32,454 bases of DNA from an uncultured Alistipes sp. (GCA_937880705.1 CALGRZ010000126.1:1-32454), one strand, 5' to 3'. Positions 8,258 to 15,992 are shown, counted from the stretch's first letter. Program-made: numbers and translations. The notes: generated from the sequence alone by a model not told the origin.

Positions 8258-9703
8258 CTAAAAGTCCTCCTCCGACTCCGACTCCGAGAATGAGTTACCC
8301 ATCTTCTCGAAGAGGTTGCCCAGCTTACCAAACAGGCCTCGCTTCTTGGGCTTTACATCATCGTCGTCATCGCCAAGTTCCTGGAAGTCGTCATCGTCAT
8401 CATACGTCGGCTGCTTATGCTCCTCGATGTGCTCCTCCTGCTTGTTAGGCCTATTCACCTGCTCACGCTTAACAGGCTCCTCGACCTCCTCACGCTGCTC
8501 GACAATGGGGCGCGTGGCACCGCCTGCCACCACAGCACAGCTGCCTCGCTTGGCACCATAGACCAGCAGTGAGGCCACCGTGGCGTAGGCCGGCGTGGTG
8601 ATGTGCTTGAGCATAGACTCCTCCTCGAAGCCATACTCGGGGTGCACGGCACGCACATCCTCGAGGTTGAGCTCGCGCGCAAAGAGCTTCTCGATGTGGC
8701 GCATCTGCGAACCACCACCCGTAAGCAGCACCACAGGCATAAACTTCGAGCCACAGCCTGCATCCTTAATCTCGCGGGCAACCCACTCGGCAATCTCCGA
8801 TAGACGCGCCTCGATGATCGTGGCCAGGTTCCTGCGCAGGATGCTCTTAACCATGGTGCGGCGTGCCGTCTGGAAGATGATCTTATCGTCCGAGGCCAAC
8901 TCCGCCACAGCCGAGCCATACTGCACCTTAAGATCCTCGACATAGTTCGAGGGTATGCTGAACGAGCGTATGTCGCTGTTGATGGCATCCACACCGATGG
9001 GTATCGAAGCTATGTAGCGCACCTTGCCACCCAGCAGCACCGTGACATCGGTCACACCGCCACCCAGATCGACAATAACGGCACCATCCTGCATATCCTC
9101 GGTGCTGGCCACCGAGAGGTACGACACCTGGGCATTGGGGACAAACTCCTTGACGGTGATGCCGTGACGCTGAAGACACTGGCGCAGACGATCACGCATA
9201 GACTTATCGCAGAGGATGAAGTTATAGGTGGCCGCCAAAACGTGTCCATACGAGCCCACAGGCACATCCACCTCGCGCTCATCGATCTTATAGCGCATAG
9301 GCTCCATAGAGAGTATCATCTCGCGGTCATCGGGCAGCTTGACACTACGCATGCGGCGATCCAACTCATCGAGATCACGCTGCGTAATCTGGTTGCTGCC
9401 ATTGCAGAGCTCGTCCTGAACGTAGACATGGTCGGTGAGCTGCACGCAACGGATAAAATCACCCGACAGACCGGCATAGGCCTCCGTGATGCGCACATCG
9501 AGCATCGACTCTATCTTCTGCTTGGCGGCAGCAACAGCCTTACCCACCATCTCACTATTCTCGACATGTCCTGCGTTGACACCCGTGACCGGCTCCGAGA
9601 CGATGCCGCGTATCACCACACGATCATCATCCATAACCTCGCCGACGGCAATAACCACATTCGACGAGCCAACGTCAATAGCTACAATTTGCTTCGCTTT
9701 CAT
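8258..9703 (-). CDS. ftsA: Cell division protein FtsA
   Basis: A 481-residue actin-like protein that ties FtsZ filaments to the membrane. Actin-fold motifs are clear: phosphate-1 loop AIDVGSSNVVIAVGE (8-22), phosphate-2 loop IVDLGGGVTDVTVLLGG (210-226) and adenosine loop LLTGGGSQM (326-334). The SHS2/1C subdomain lies between. After the core (about residue 390) is a charged linker with two Asp runs (435-439 and 445-449). A basic amphipathic segment with KKRGLFGKLGNLFEKMGN (453-470) follows and is probably the membrane-targeting helix, then an acidic Ser/Glu tail. The ATG at 9701-9703 was chosen over a possible upstream TTG because it begins directly at the core fold. ftsQ ends 43 bp upstream. 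Confidence 0.96.
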   Translation of the reverse strand: MKAKQIVAIDVGSSNVVIAVGEVMDDDRVVIRGIVSEPVTGVNAGHVENSEMVGKAVAAAKQKIESMLDVRITEAYAGLSGDFIRCVQLTDHVYVQDELCNGSNQITQRDLDELDRRMRSVKLPDDREMILSMEPMRYKIDEREVDVPVGSYGHVLAATYNFILCDKSMRDRLRQCLQRHGITVKEFVPNAQVSYLSVASTEDMQDGAVIVDLGGGVTDVTVLLGGKVRYIASIPIGVDAINSDIRSFSIPSNYVEDLKVQYGSAVAELASDDKIIFQTARRTMVKSILRRNLATIIEARLSEIAEWVAREIKDAGCGSKFMPVVLLTGGGSQMRHIEKLFARELNLEDVRAVHPEYGFEEESMLKHITTPAYATVASLLVYGAKRGSCAVVAGGATRPIVEQREEVEEPVKREQVNRPNKQEEHIEEHKQPTYDDDDDFQELGDDDDDVKPKKRGLFGKLGNLFEKMGNSFSESESEEDF

Positions 9704-9746
9704 AGTTTTATATATTTTATTCTCTTTATCTCTCAATCATACAGCT

Positions 9747-10835
9747 TTAGCGGCACACCACCTGGCCGTTGTAGCGCAGGCTTATCGAGCGGTACTTATC
9801 CCAGCCGAGGTTGCTCAACGCACGGTCGTAGAAGCGTCTAAGCGTGGCGAGCTTCGCAGGCAGGGCATCGGTGAAGCCCATATCCACCAGGAAGCGACCC
9901 GAGCGGGGAACGACCGACAACTGCAAGGCTCTCTCACCGCCACCCGTGGCTACTATCTGCACAACCTCCGAACGCCAGAACGCATCCTCCGAGATATGCT
10001 TCACAAAGGCCACCATAGCCTCGAAGTCGGCCTCGGCATTGCGCAGCTTCTGCTGGCTCATGCGGCGGCTATCCTGCTGCTGGGTGCGCATCTGCATCTC
10101 TCGGTCGATATAGGAGCTATATGCCGCATAGCGTCGCGAGGCATCTGCCTTGCGCATCTCGTAGGCACTGACCAATATGGCCTGCTCCTCTTCCGAGCGG
10201 AAGGGGCTCTTGCTCACCCTGTCGGCCACAACCATACGCATGGTGTCGCGCGAGGCACGGCGATTCTTGTGCAGCTGCAGCTTCTCGCGCTCGAGGGTCA
10301 GTATCTCCTGCTCCAGCACGGCAATAGAGTCCTGCACAACGCTACGCTGCAAGCCCCGATAGTCGGCCTCGAAGAGTGGCTGATAGTCACCCGTGATCAC
10401 AGGCACGAAGGCTGCATGGCTATTTGCCGCCGGGAAGATATACCCCTCGGCCGTAACATACATGTCGTAGTGGTTGACACGCAGTCGCGCAATGGGCTTA
10501 TGCTGTTTTACGATAAGCGACAGCTTACCGCTATGCGTCACATAGGCATTGGCCTCGGATACGGCATTATGGCTCTCGACGAGTTGCTCGAGCGCAGCCA
10601 GATCCACCTTGTTGAGGCTACTGCCGATGGGCGATAGGTTGTGCTGTAATATCCACTCCTCGATAAGTGTGGCATCCACCAAGCCCTCGCCATGGCCCCT
10701 GACGTCGATATCTATCGCGGTGACATGCTGCGCCGTGCGGTACTCCTTCGAGCCACCACGCGCCCACAACACCACCACCAGAGCCAACAGCCACAGCAGC
10801 GTGTAACCGGCATATCTACCTATCCTCTGCCACAT
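9747..10835 (-). CDS. ftsQ: Cell division protein FtsQ with coiled-coil insertion
   Basis: A 362-residue bitopic inner-membrane protein in the ftsQ position between murC and ftsA. It has a short cytoplasmic N terminus, one membrane helix (about 11-25), a POTRA-like region (about 36-110), then the beta-domain with LRVNHYDMYVTAEGYIFP (118-135) and FVPVITGD (143-150). The second half of the beta-domain is recognisable as DAFWRSEVVQIVATGGG (284-300) and PRSGRFLVDMGF (310-321). Between these halves, about residues 155-268 form an Arg/Glu/Gln-rich helical stretch that looks like a coiled coil. Typical Bacteroidetes FtsQ lacks it and is about 240-260 residues long. The ATG at 10833-10835 was preferred to a TTG two codons upstream; it lies 7 bp after the murC stop. 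Confidence 0.88.
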   Translation of the reverse strand: MWQRIGRYAGYTLLWLLALVVVLWARGGSKEYRTAQHVTAIDIDVRGHGEGLVDATLIEEWILQHNLSPIGSSLNKVDLAALEQLVESHNAVSEANAYVTHSGKLSLIVKQHKPIARLRVNHYDMYVTAEGYIFPAANSHAAFVPVITGDYQPLFEADYRGLQRSVVQDSIAVLEQEILTLEREKLQLHKNRRASRDTMRMVVADRVSKSPFRSEEEQAILVSAYEMRKADASRRYAAYSSYIDREMQMRTQQQDSRRMSQQKLRNAEADFEAMVAFVKHISEDAFWRSEVVQIVATGGGERALQLSVVPRSGRFLVDMGFTDALPAKLATLRRFYDRALSNLGWDKYRSISLRYNGQVVCR

Positions 10836-10842
10836 CTTCAAC

Positions 10843-12237
10843 CTACGACTTTACCTTGTTTGTCAACACCTCGGCCACATCCTTGCATACCACATCAATG
10901 TTGCCGGCACCGAAGCTCACCACAACATCCGTAGCTGCCTCCGCGAGCCACTCGGCCAACTCCTCACGCTCCTTCAGGCACCAATCTACCGTGAGCATGC
11001 CACCAATAAGCTCCGACGTAACGCCCTCGATAGGCTCCTCGCGCGCAGGATAGATGGGCACCATGACCACCTCGTCGGCCAACGACAGCACCTCGGCAAA
11101 CTCCGTGGCAAAGTCGCGCGTGCGGGTGTAGAGGTGGGGCTGGAAGATGGCCATAAGCCTACGTCCGGGAAAGATGCCGCGCAACGACTCGATGGTGGCA
11201 CGCAGCTCCTCGGGGTGGTGGGCATAGTCATCAATGTAGACCTGCTCGGGGGTGTTAAGATAGACCTCCATGCGACGCTTAACACCGCCAAAGTCGCGCA
11301 ACGCACGGCGCACAGCACCATAGTCGAGCTCCTTATGCTCGATGGCCGACGCAGCCCACAACATAGCCACCGCCGCAACCGAGTTTTCGATATGTACCTT
11401 ACCCAAAATACCGAGCTCGCAATCCTCGATGCGGCCATCGGGCATGACAATGTCGTAGAGGTAGCGACCTCCGTCACACAGCCGTATGTTCTCGGCATGG
11501 AAGTCACCGCCCTCATCACACGAGTAGCGATATATGTTGCGCTCCGAGGCATCGAAGGGCAGCTCGACATGTTGCTTGAGGATCAGCGCACCTCCGGGCT
11601 TTATCTGCGCAGCAAACTGTGCAAAGGCCTCGCGCATAGCCTCCGGCGTGCCGTAGATATCCAGATGGTCGGCATCCGTCGCCGTGATAACGGCCACATC
11701 GGGATATAGGCGCAGGAACGAGCGGTCGTACTCGTCGGCCTCGACGGTAAGTCTGCGGCCCTTGCCAAGCACCAGGTTGGAGTCGAAGTTACGCGATATA
11801 CCGCCCAGGAAGGCACTGCCCTCACCTGCGGCGGCATGGTTGAGCCATGCTGCCAGGGTCGACGTCGTAGTCTTGCCATGGGTACCCGCAACGGCCATAA
11901 CCAGCTTGCCCTCCGAGAGGTAGCCGAGCATCTGCGATCGCTTCTCGATGCGGAAGCCATGCTCACGCAGCCACGCCCACTCCTTATGGTCGGCAGGTAT
12001 GGCAGGTGTCAGCACAACCAACGTCGTGTCGCTGTGGCGCATAGCCTCGGGTATCAGCTCCGGGTCATCGTCATAGTGCACCTCGGCACCTTCGGCCTCG
12101 AGGGCGCGCGTAAGAGGTGTCGCCGTGCGGTCATAGCCCGCCACACGACATCCCTCATGCATAAAGTATCGGGCAATGGCACTCATGCCTATGCCGCCGA
12201 TACCCAAAAAGTATATGTTGTTATAGCTCCTATCCAC
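10843..12237 (-). CDS. murC: UDP-N-acetylmuramate--L-alanine ligase MurC
   Basis: A 464-residue Mur ligase that adds L-alanine to UDP-MurNAc with ATP, the first peptide step of peptidoglycan synthesis. The N-terminal Rossmann motif FLGIGGIGMSAIARYF (10-25) and the ATP loop VAGTHGKTTTST (116-127) are typical of MurC. A central DADHLDIYG segment and the C-terminal YDDYAHHP-like motif (YIDDYAHHPEEL) complete the three-domain pattern. The start is a GTG (12235-12237), because no in-frame ATG lies between it and an upstream stop. An AAAAAGAG stretch just upstream may act as a ribosome site. The gene begins 23 bp after murG. Confidence 0.97.
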   Translation of the reverse strand: MDRSYNNIYFLGIGGIGMSAIARYFMHEGCRVAGYDRTATPLTRALEAEGAEVHYDDDPELIPEAMRHSDTTLVVLTPAIPADHKEWAWLREHGFRIEKRSQMLGYLSEGKLVMAVAGTHGKTTTSTLAAWLNHAAAGEGSAFLGGISRNFDSNLVLGKGRRLTVEADEYDRSFLRLYPDVAVITATDADHLDIYGTPEAMREAFAQFAAQIKPGGALILKQHVELPFDASERNIYRYSCDEGGDFHAENIRLCDGGRYLYDIVMPDGRIEDCELGILGKVHIENSVAAVAMLWAASAIEHKELDYGAVRRALRDFGGVKRRMEVYLNTPEQVYIDDYAHHPEELRATIESLRGIFPGRRLMAIFQPHLYTRTRDFATEFAEVLSLADEVVMVPIYPAREEPIEGVTSELIGGMLTVDWCLKEREELAEWLAEAATDVVVSFGAGNIDVVCKDVAEVLTNKVKS

Positions 12238-12260
12238 GCTTGCTCTTTTTTTATGCTAAA

Positions 12261-13358
12261 CTACCACCACTTCTCAATCTCGGCCACTACCCTCTCCGCA
12301 GAGTCGGCAATAGCCAGACTCGCGATATTGGCACTCAACTGCTCGAGGCGTGCGCCATCACCTGCAAGCCGTACCGCCTCGACCATACCACGCTCCTTGA
12401 CCTCGCTGTCGCGCACAATCTCCGCAGCACCACGCTGCACCAGAGCCATGGCGTTCTTGGTCTGATGATCCTCCGCCACATTGGGCGAGGGCACAAAGAT
12501 GGTGGGCTTGGCCACCAGCGTGAGCTCCGACACGGTGCAGGCACCACTACGCGAGATCACCACATCGGCAGCCTCATAGGCGTAGTCCATGCGCTCGATA
12601 AAGGCTCCCTGCCATATATTCTTCGTGGGGTGCTCCTTGAGGAAGGCCTGCATCTCCGCCTCATAGAACTTTCCTGTCTGCCATATCACCTGCACGGGAG
12701 CTACACCTCCGAGGCCCGCCACCCAGCTCTTCATCATCTCGTTCATCGAGCGTGTGCCGAGCGAGCCGCCTACGACAAGCACCACAGGCAGCTCGGCAGT
12801 GAAGCCATAGTAGGCCAACGCCTCACCATGGTCGGTGCCACCGGCCGAGAAGCGACCGCGCAGAGGGTTACCCGTGAGGACAATACGCTCCGCAGGGAAG
12901 AAACGCTCCATGCCGTCATAGGCCACGCAGATGCTCTTGGCGCGCTTCGAGAGGAGCTTGTTGGTAAGTCCCGCGTAGGAGTTCTGCTCCTGTATCACCG
13001 TGGGTGTGCCCAGCTGCTGCGCTGCCCAAAGCACGGGCGCAGAGGCATAGCCTCCGAAGCCGACCACGACATCGGCACCAAAGTCGCGTATGATGCGCTT
13101 GGCACGACGTATGCTCGCCATAACCTTGAAGGGCAGAGCGAGGTTCTTGGGTGTGAGGCTGCGCTGAAGACCCGCTACGGGGAGACCCTCGATGCGGTAG
13201 CCCAAGGCGGGGATCTTCTCCATCTCCATCTTGCCTATGGCACCCACAAAGAGGAGCTCGACATCTTCGCCCCACTTACGCTTCAACGCCTCGGCAACGG
13301 AGACCGCAGGATAGATATGTCCTCCGGTACCGCCACCTGAAAGTATAACTCTCTTCAT
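12261..13358 (-). CDS. murG: UDP-GlcNAc:lipid I transferase MurG
   Basis: A 365-residue GT28-type glycosyltransferase that adds GlcNAc to lipid I to make lipid II on the inner face of the cytoplasmic membrane. The N-terminal glycine-rich loop ILSGGGTGGHIYPA (5-18) is diagnostic. Further motifs are VVGFGGYASAPVLWA, VIQEQNSYAGLTNKLLS and, in the donor-binding half, VVISRSGACTVSELTLV. The ATG at 13356-13358 gives the usual N terminus; a TTG lies one codon upstream. It is the first gene of the long leftward operon and has a good promoter about 115 bp upstream. The genes that normally precede murG in the dcw cluster (mraY, murD, ftsW) are not here. Confidence 0.97.
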   Translation of the reverse strand: MKRVILSGGGTGGHIYPAVSVAEALKRKWGEDVELLFVGAIGKMEMEKIPALGYRIEGLPVAGLQRSLTPKNLALPFKVMASIRRAKRIIRDFGADVVVGFGGYASAPVLWAAQQLGTPTVIQEQNSYAGLTNKLLSKRAKSICVAYDGMERFFPAERIVLTGNPLRGRFSAGGTDHGEALAYYGFTAELPVVLVVGGSLGTRSMNEMMKSWVAGLGGVAPVQVIWQTGKFYEAEMQAFLKEHPTKNIWQGAFIERMDYAYEAADVVISRSGACTVSELTLVAKPTIFVPSPNVAEDHQTKNAMALVQRGAAEIVRDSEVKERGMVEAVRLAGDGARLEQLSANIASLAIADSAERVVAEIEKWW

Positions 13359-13472
13359 CAATCCAGAAAAATCATTATCGGGTTATGCCGAGAAAGTCGG
13401 CAACAGGGTGATTAGCAGCAACATACCACCCGACACACGGACATCGGTTGAGATGTATGCAATTTCACCCTA

Positions 13473-13503
13473 CAAAATTATAAATTCTTGCGGGAAAATA
13501 CAA
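13473..13503 (-). promoter_or_regulatory. Promoter of the murG-tatD operon
   Basis: On the minus strand TTG (13501-13503) is followed after exactly 20 bp by TAATTTTG (13473-13480), a full match to the Bacteroidetes -7 consensus. Transcription would start near 13466 and leave a leader of about 108 nt before murG. Confidence 0.65.
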
Positions 13504-13568
13504 CTCTATTTTTGAGGTTTTTTTCTATGAAAAAAGAAAAAAAGTTTTATGGCTCTTTTGGGGGCTGC

Positions 13569-13694
13569 GAGGGGGTGCGGTGAAGGGCGCGCGGTGGAGG
13601 GGGCGCAGTGGAGGGGGTGCGGTGGAGGGGGCGCGATGAAGGGGGCGCGGTGGAGGGGGCGGGGGAGGGGCGCAGTGGAGGGGGGGGCGCAGTC
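13569..13694. repeat. G-rich tandem array, about nine 13-16 bp units
   Basis: Degenerate units close to GGAGGGGGCGCGGT repeat about nine times on the plus strand, with small length changes in the G runs. The many runs of four or more G could form G-quadruplexes in plus-strand DNA or RNA. No gene covers the array. Confidence 0.8.
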
Positions 13695-13695
13695 G

Positions 13696-13725
13696 ATAGG
13701 ACTTAATAGGACTAAATAGGACTTG
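13696..13725 (-). repeat. Three decamers in inverted orientation
   Basis: The plus strand reads ATAGGACTTA, ATAGGACTAA and ATAGGACTTG in a row. Their reverse complements match the form CTATTnAGTC, which is also the first unit of the rightward array at 13781. The two sets therefore face each other as inverted repeats. Confidence 0.7.
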
Positions 13726-13756
13726 ATGGGTATTAGCGCGAGCGACATTTATTGTG

Positions 13757-13764
13757 TAGCTTTG
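13757..13764 (+). promoter_or_regulatory. Isolated -7-like element reading into the decamer array
   Basis: TAGCTTTG matches the TAnnTTTG consensus on the plus strand just before the array. The -33 region has only TTA at 13733-13735, 21 bp away. No gene follows on this strand. Confidence 0.25.
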
Positions 13765-13780
13765 TGCTATCCCTAAACTC

Positions 13781-13920
13781 CTATTCAGTCCTATCTCTCC
13801 CTATCTCTCCCTATCTCTCCCTATTCCGCCCTATCTCTTCCTATTCCGCCCTATCTCTTCCTATCTCTCCCTATTCCGCCCTATCTCTCCCTATTCCGTC
13901 CTATCTCTCCCTATTCCATC
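13781..13920 (+). repeat. Tandem array of fourteen 10-bp units
   Basis: Fourteen contiguous decamers run without a gap. They are mostly CTATCTCTCC or CTATTCCGCC, with variants ending in TTC, GTC and ATC, and the two main types often alternate. The period is strictly 10 bp and there are no unique spacers between units. The array ends 10 bp before the AraC stop codon. Confidence 0.92.
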
Positions 13921-13926
13921 CCACCT

Positions 13927-13945
13927 CGCATCAAATTATGATGCG
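13927..13945 (-). other. Perfect inverted repeat across the AraC stop codon
   Basis: CGCATCA (13927-13933) and TGATGCG (13939-13945) form a 7-bp stem with a 5-nt loop that includes the stop codon. No T tract follows on the minus strand, so it is at best a weak terminator or an RNA end-protecting hairpin. Confidence 0.3.
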
Positions 13946-14815
13946 CTTTTTAATATACTGATCCCTAAATTGTTGTGGCGTGAAGCCCCTCAATCTCTTG
14001 AAGATACGGTTGAAATTAGAGATATTGTTAAAGCCACATTTATAGGCTATGTCGGCAATGCTGTTGGTAGGCTCGTCAACAAGCAGTCGCGCCACGGCAC
14101 TCACGCGAATATCGTTCAGACAATCGATAAAGTTACGACCCGTGCGTATCTTGATAAAGCGCGAGAACGAAGAGGTGCTCATGTTGACCAGCGCAGCCAC
14201 ATCCTTGAGCGTTATATGCTCGTTGTAGTGCTTCTCGAGGTACTCCATAACGAGCTTCACACGTCGTGAGTCGTAGACGAACATACCCTCGGAGAACATC
14301 TGGTGCGACAACACCTCGGCATGCTCATCCTGCGCCAACCGCTGCATAAGGCGCAGGAAGATAAGCATCGAGTTGAACTGGTCGGTGGAGTTCAGCAAAT
14401 CGCGTATGATGGGCTGCACATCGAGTATCGTCTCACGCGAGAAGGCCAGGCCATAGTTCGCACGCTCGATCATGCGCTGTATGAGGCTGAACTGTCGCTT
14501 GCGAAACAGACCTCCGCTAAAGAGATCCTCGTTCATCTGTATTGTCACCTCGTAGATGTTGCGTGACGTGCAATTATGGTCCACCCAGGCATGCTCGAGC
14601 TTGGGGCCGGTGATAAGCACCAGCTCCAGGTCGTCAATCTCGGAGGTGTGGTCGCCCACGATGCGTCGCGCACCCCGCGCACCCTCGATGTAGTTGAGCT
14701 CGTAGAGCGAGTGTATGTGCAACGGGAAGTTAAACGTCGACTTATAACGCTCGAAGATGGCAAAGCTCTCCTCCTCCTTTACGGGCGGCACCTCGGTGAG
14801 AATACCTCCAATCAT
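13931..14815 (-). CDS. AraC family transcriptional regulator
   Basis: A 294-residue protein with an N-terminal cupin-like sensing domain (about 20-110, with FNFPLHIHSLYELNYIEG) and a C-terminal double helix-turn-helix of the AraC type (about 190-290). The second half shows ITLKDVAALVNMSTSSFSRF and then the family signature ADIAYKCGFNNISNFNRIF. Such proteins bind a sugar or similar ligand and activate nearby genes. The ATG lies 6 bp after the GH26 stop codon, so the two are probably co-transcribed. It is the only regulator in the window and is the natural candidate to read the repeated 12-mers in the GH26/GH5 promoter region. That link is an inference. Confidence 0.93.
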   Translation of the reverse strand: MIGGILTEVPPVKEEESFAIFERYKSTFNFPLHIHSLYELNYIEGARGARRIVGDHTSEIDDLELVLITGPKLEHAWVDHNCTSRNIYEVTIQMNEDLFSGGLFRKRQFSLIQRMIERANYGLAFSRETILDVQPIIRDLLNSTDQFNSMLIFLRLMQRLAQDEHAEVLSHQMFSEGMFVYDSRRVKLVMEYLEKHYNEHITLKDVAALVNMSTSSFSRFIKIRTGRNFIDCLNDIRVSAVARLLVDEPTNSIADIAYKCGFNNISNFNRIFKRLRGFTPQQFRDQYIKKRIII

Positions 14816-14821
14816 ACCCTT

Positions 14822-15937
14822 CTACTTTTGCAAGTCGCTCATTGTCAACACATCCTCCCTATTGGCAAAGCGTTTCATATCCTCTGCCGACGAGTGTCCC
14901 GGATATGAGGCATAGAAGTGGTTAGGACGGTTCTGGGCATTGCGCCACAGCAGCAGATGGCTGCACCTCTTACCCTCGATGCCGGGCAGTAGCACGGTGG
15001 TATACCAATCGTCATCGGGCACGGTCTCATAGCCCGTCTCGCAGACTGCCCATATCTTGCCATGCTCCTCGGCAAAGGTACGCACGATGTCGCCACGCGC
15101 CGTCATATCGGCGATGTAGTGCTCGCCCGTAGAGTAGTGGTAGATGTCGAAGCCGACGATGTCGACATAGTCATCGCCCGGGTAACGCTCGGCAAACTCC
15201 TCGAGTGTCTCGTAGCCGGCCATAGAGTACGAAAGTAGCATATTGTGAACGCCCTTATCACGCAGATAGTCAACCGTATATCGCCACAGAGCAACATACT
15301 CGTCGACACTACACTGCGAGGCACACCACCAGAACCAATTACCCGACAGTTCGTGGTAGGGGCGGAAGATTACGGGTATCAGCTCGCCACTCTCCCTCCT
15401 CAACGAGAGCATGAAGGTTACCAGACGGTCGAGCCACTCGCGGTACTTTGCCGACACTGCCTCATCGTGAAATATCGACCACACCACCTTATCCGACGAC
15501 ACATCCCACGAATCGCCACCCGTAAGGGGGTTGCGCAGATGCCACGAGAAGGTGTTGACACCACCCTTGCTGTCGGCCCAGATAGCGTTGCGACGCATAC
15601 CCTCGAAGGGCACCTGGTCGAGGTTCTGGCTATCGCCCAGCTCGAGGTGTCCGAGATCCCAGCCGAAGAGAGCAGGATAGTCACCCACAACCATCTGTAC
15701 ATCACTGCGATAGTCACCCTCGTCGGTCCAGCCGATGCCATACGCCAGGTCGTCCTGATGACCCAGCATGACACCCCTCTCGCGCAGGGTATAAAGATCG
15801 TTCAGAAGCTCCACCGTAGCCTCGGTAGCATTAGCATCGGCCGGCTGATAGATCTGCTCATCGGCCGAGCCACTGTTGGCCGTTGCACAACCCACAAACA
15901 GAAGGGCTGCAAGGGCGACAAATCGATATCTCTTCAT
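14822..15937 (-). CDS. GH26 beta-mannanase-like lipoprotein (leftward unit)
   Basis: A 371-residue glycoside hydrolase of family 26, most likely cutting beta-1,4-mannan or manno-oligosaccharides. The N terminus is a lipoprotein signal with lipobox LFVGC (Cys17). The catalytic acid/base is E196 in FRPYHELSGNWFWW, and the nucleophile is E300 in AVCETGY. Substrate-cleft motifs GWDLGHLE (92-99) and TFSWHLRNP (129-137) are typical of the family. In Bacteroides mannan loci one GH26 is periplasmic and one is on the surface, and the sequence does not settle which this is. It is transcribed away from the main locus, from a good promoter, and the AraC gene follows at once. Confidence 0.92.
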   Translation of the reverse strand: MKRYRFVALAALLFVGCATANSGSADEQIYQPADANATEATVELLNDLYTLRERGVMLGHQDDLAYGIGWTDEGDYRSDVQMVVGDYPALFGWDLGHLELGDSQNLDQVPFEGMRRNAIWADSKGGVNTFSWHLRNPLTGGDSWDVSSDKVVWSIFHDEAVSAKYREWLDRLVTFMLSLRRESGELIPVIFRPYHELSGNWFWWCASQCSVDEYVALWRYTVDYLRDKGVHNMLLSYSMAGYETLEEFAERYPGDDYVDIVGFDIYHYSTGEHYIADMTARGDIVRTFAEEHGKIWAVCETGYETVPDDDWYTTVLLPGIEGKRCSHLLLWRNAQNRPNHFYASYPGHSSAEDMKRFANREDVLTMSDLQK

Positions 15938-15942
15938 AGCGT

Positions 15943-15954
15943 AAAAAAGTATTA
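15943..15954 (+). promoter_or_regulatory. 12-mer copy 1 (AAAAAAGTATTA)
   Basis: First of three exact copies of this 12-mer in the divergent region. It lies in the predicted GH26 leader, just downstream of that gene's -7 element, and faces against GH26 transcription. Confidence 0.55.
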
Positions 15955-15962
15955 ATTATTTG

Positions 15963-15992
15963 CAAAGTTACTACTTTTCTCGAGATATACAA
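15963..15992 (-). promoter_or_regulatory. Promoter of the GH26-AraC unit
   Basis: On the minus strand TTG (15990-15992) is followed after 19 bp by TAACTTTG (15963-15970), a full match to the Bacteroidetes consensus. The start codon lies about 26 bp beyond the -7 element. A 12-mer copy abuts the TTG on the upstream side. Confidence 0.7.

Larger units (their letters stand above)
13359..13930. other. Gene-free spacer between murG and the AraC gene
   Basis: This stretch of about 570 bp has no credible gene. From left to right it holds the murG promoter, a short AT-rich patch (about 13500-13550), a G-rich tandem array, three leftward decamers, a lone promoter-like element and a rightward array of fourteen 10-bp units. 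Open frames across the arrays translate into simple Pro/Ser/Leu repeats and are not believed to be genes. Confidence 0.8.

Noticed and set aside
13506..13748. Minus-strand open frame across the G-rich array
   Set aside because: The product is a low-complexity Pro/His/Ala repeat that follows the array. It lies upstream of the murG promoter with no sign of its own start region.
13781..13920. Possible CRISPR array
   Set aside because: The units are only 10 bp, directly adjacent and without unique spacers, and no cas gene is present.
13752..13961. Short plus-strand open frame across the decamer array
   Set aside because: It has no ATG at its start and its product is a simple Pro/Ser/Leu/Tyr repeat made by the 10-bp units. 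It overlaps the AraC 3' end in antisense.
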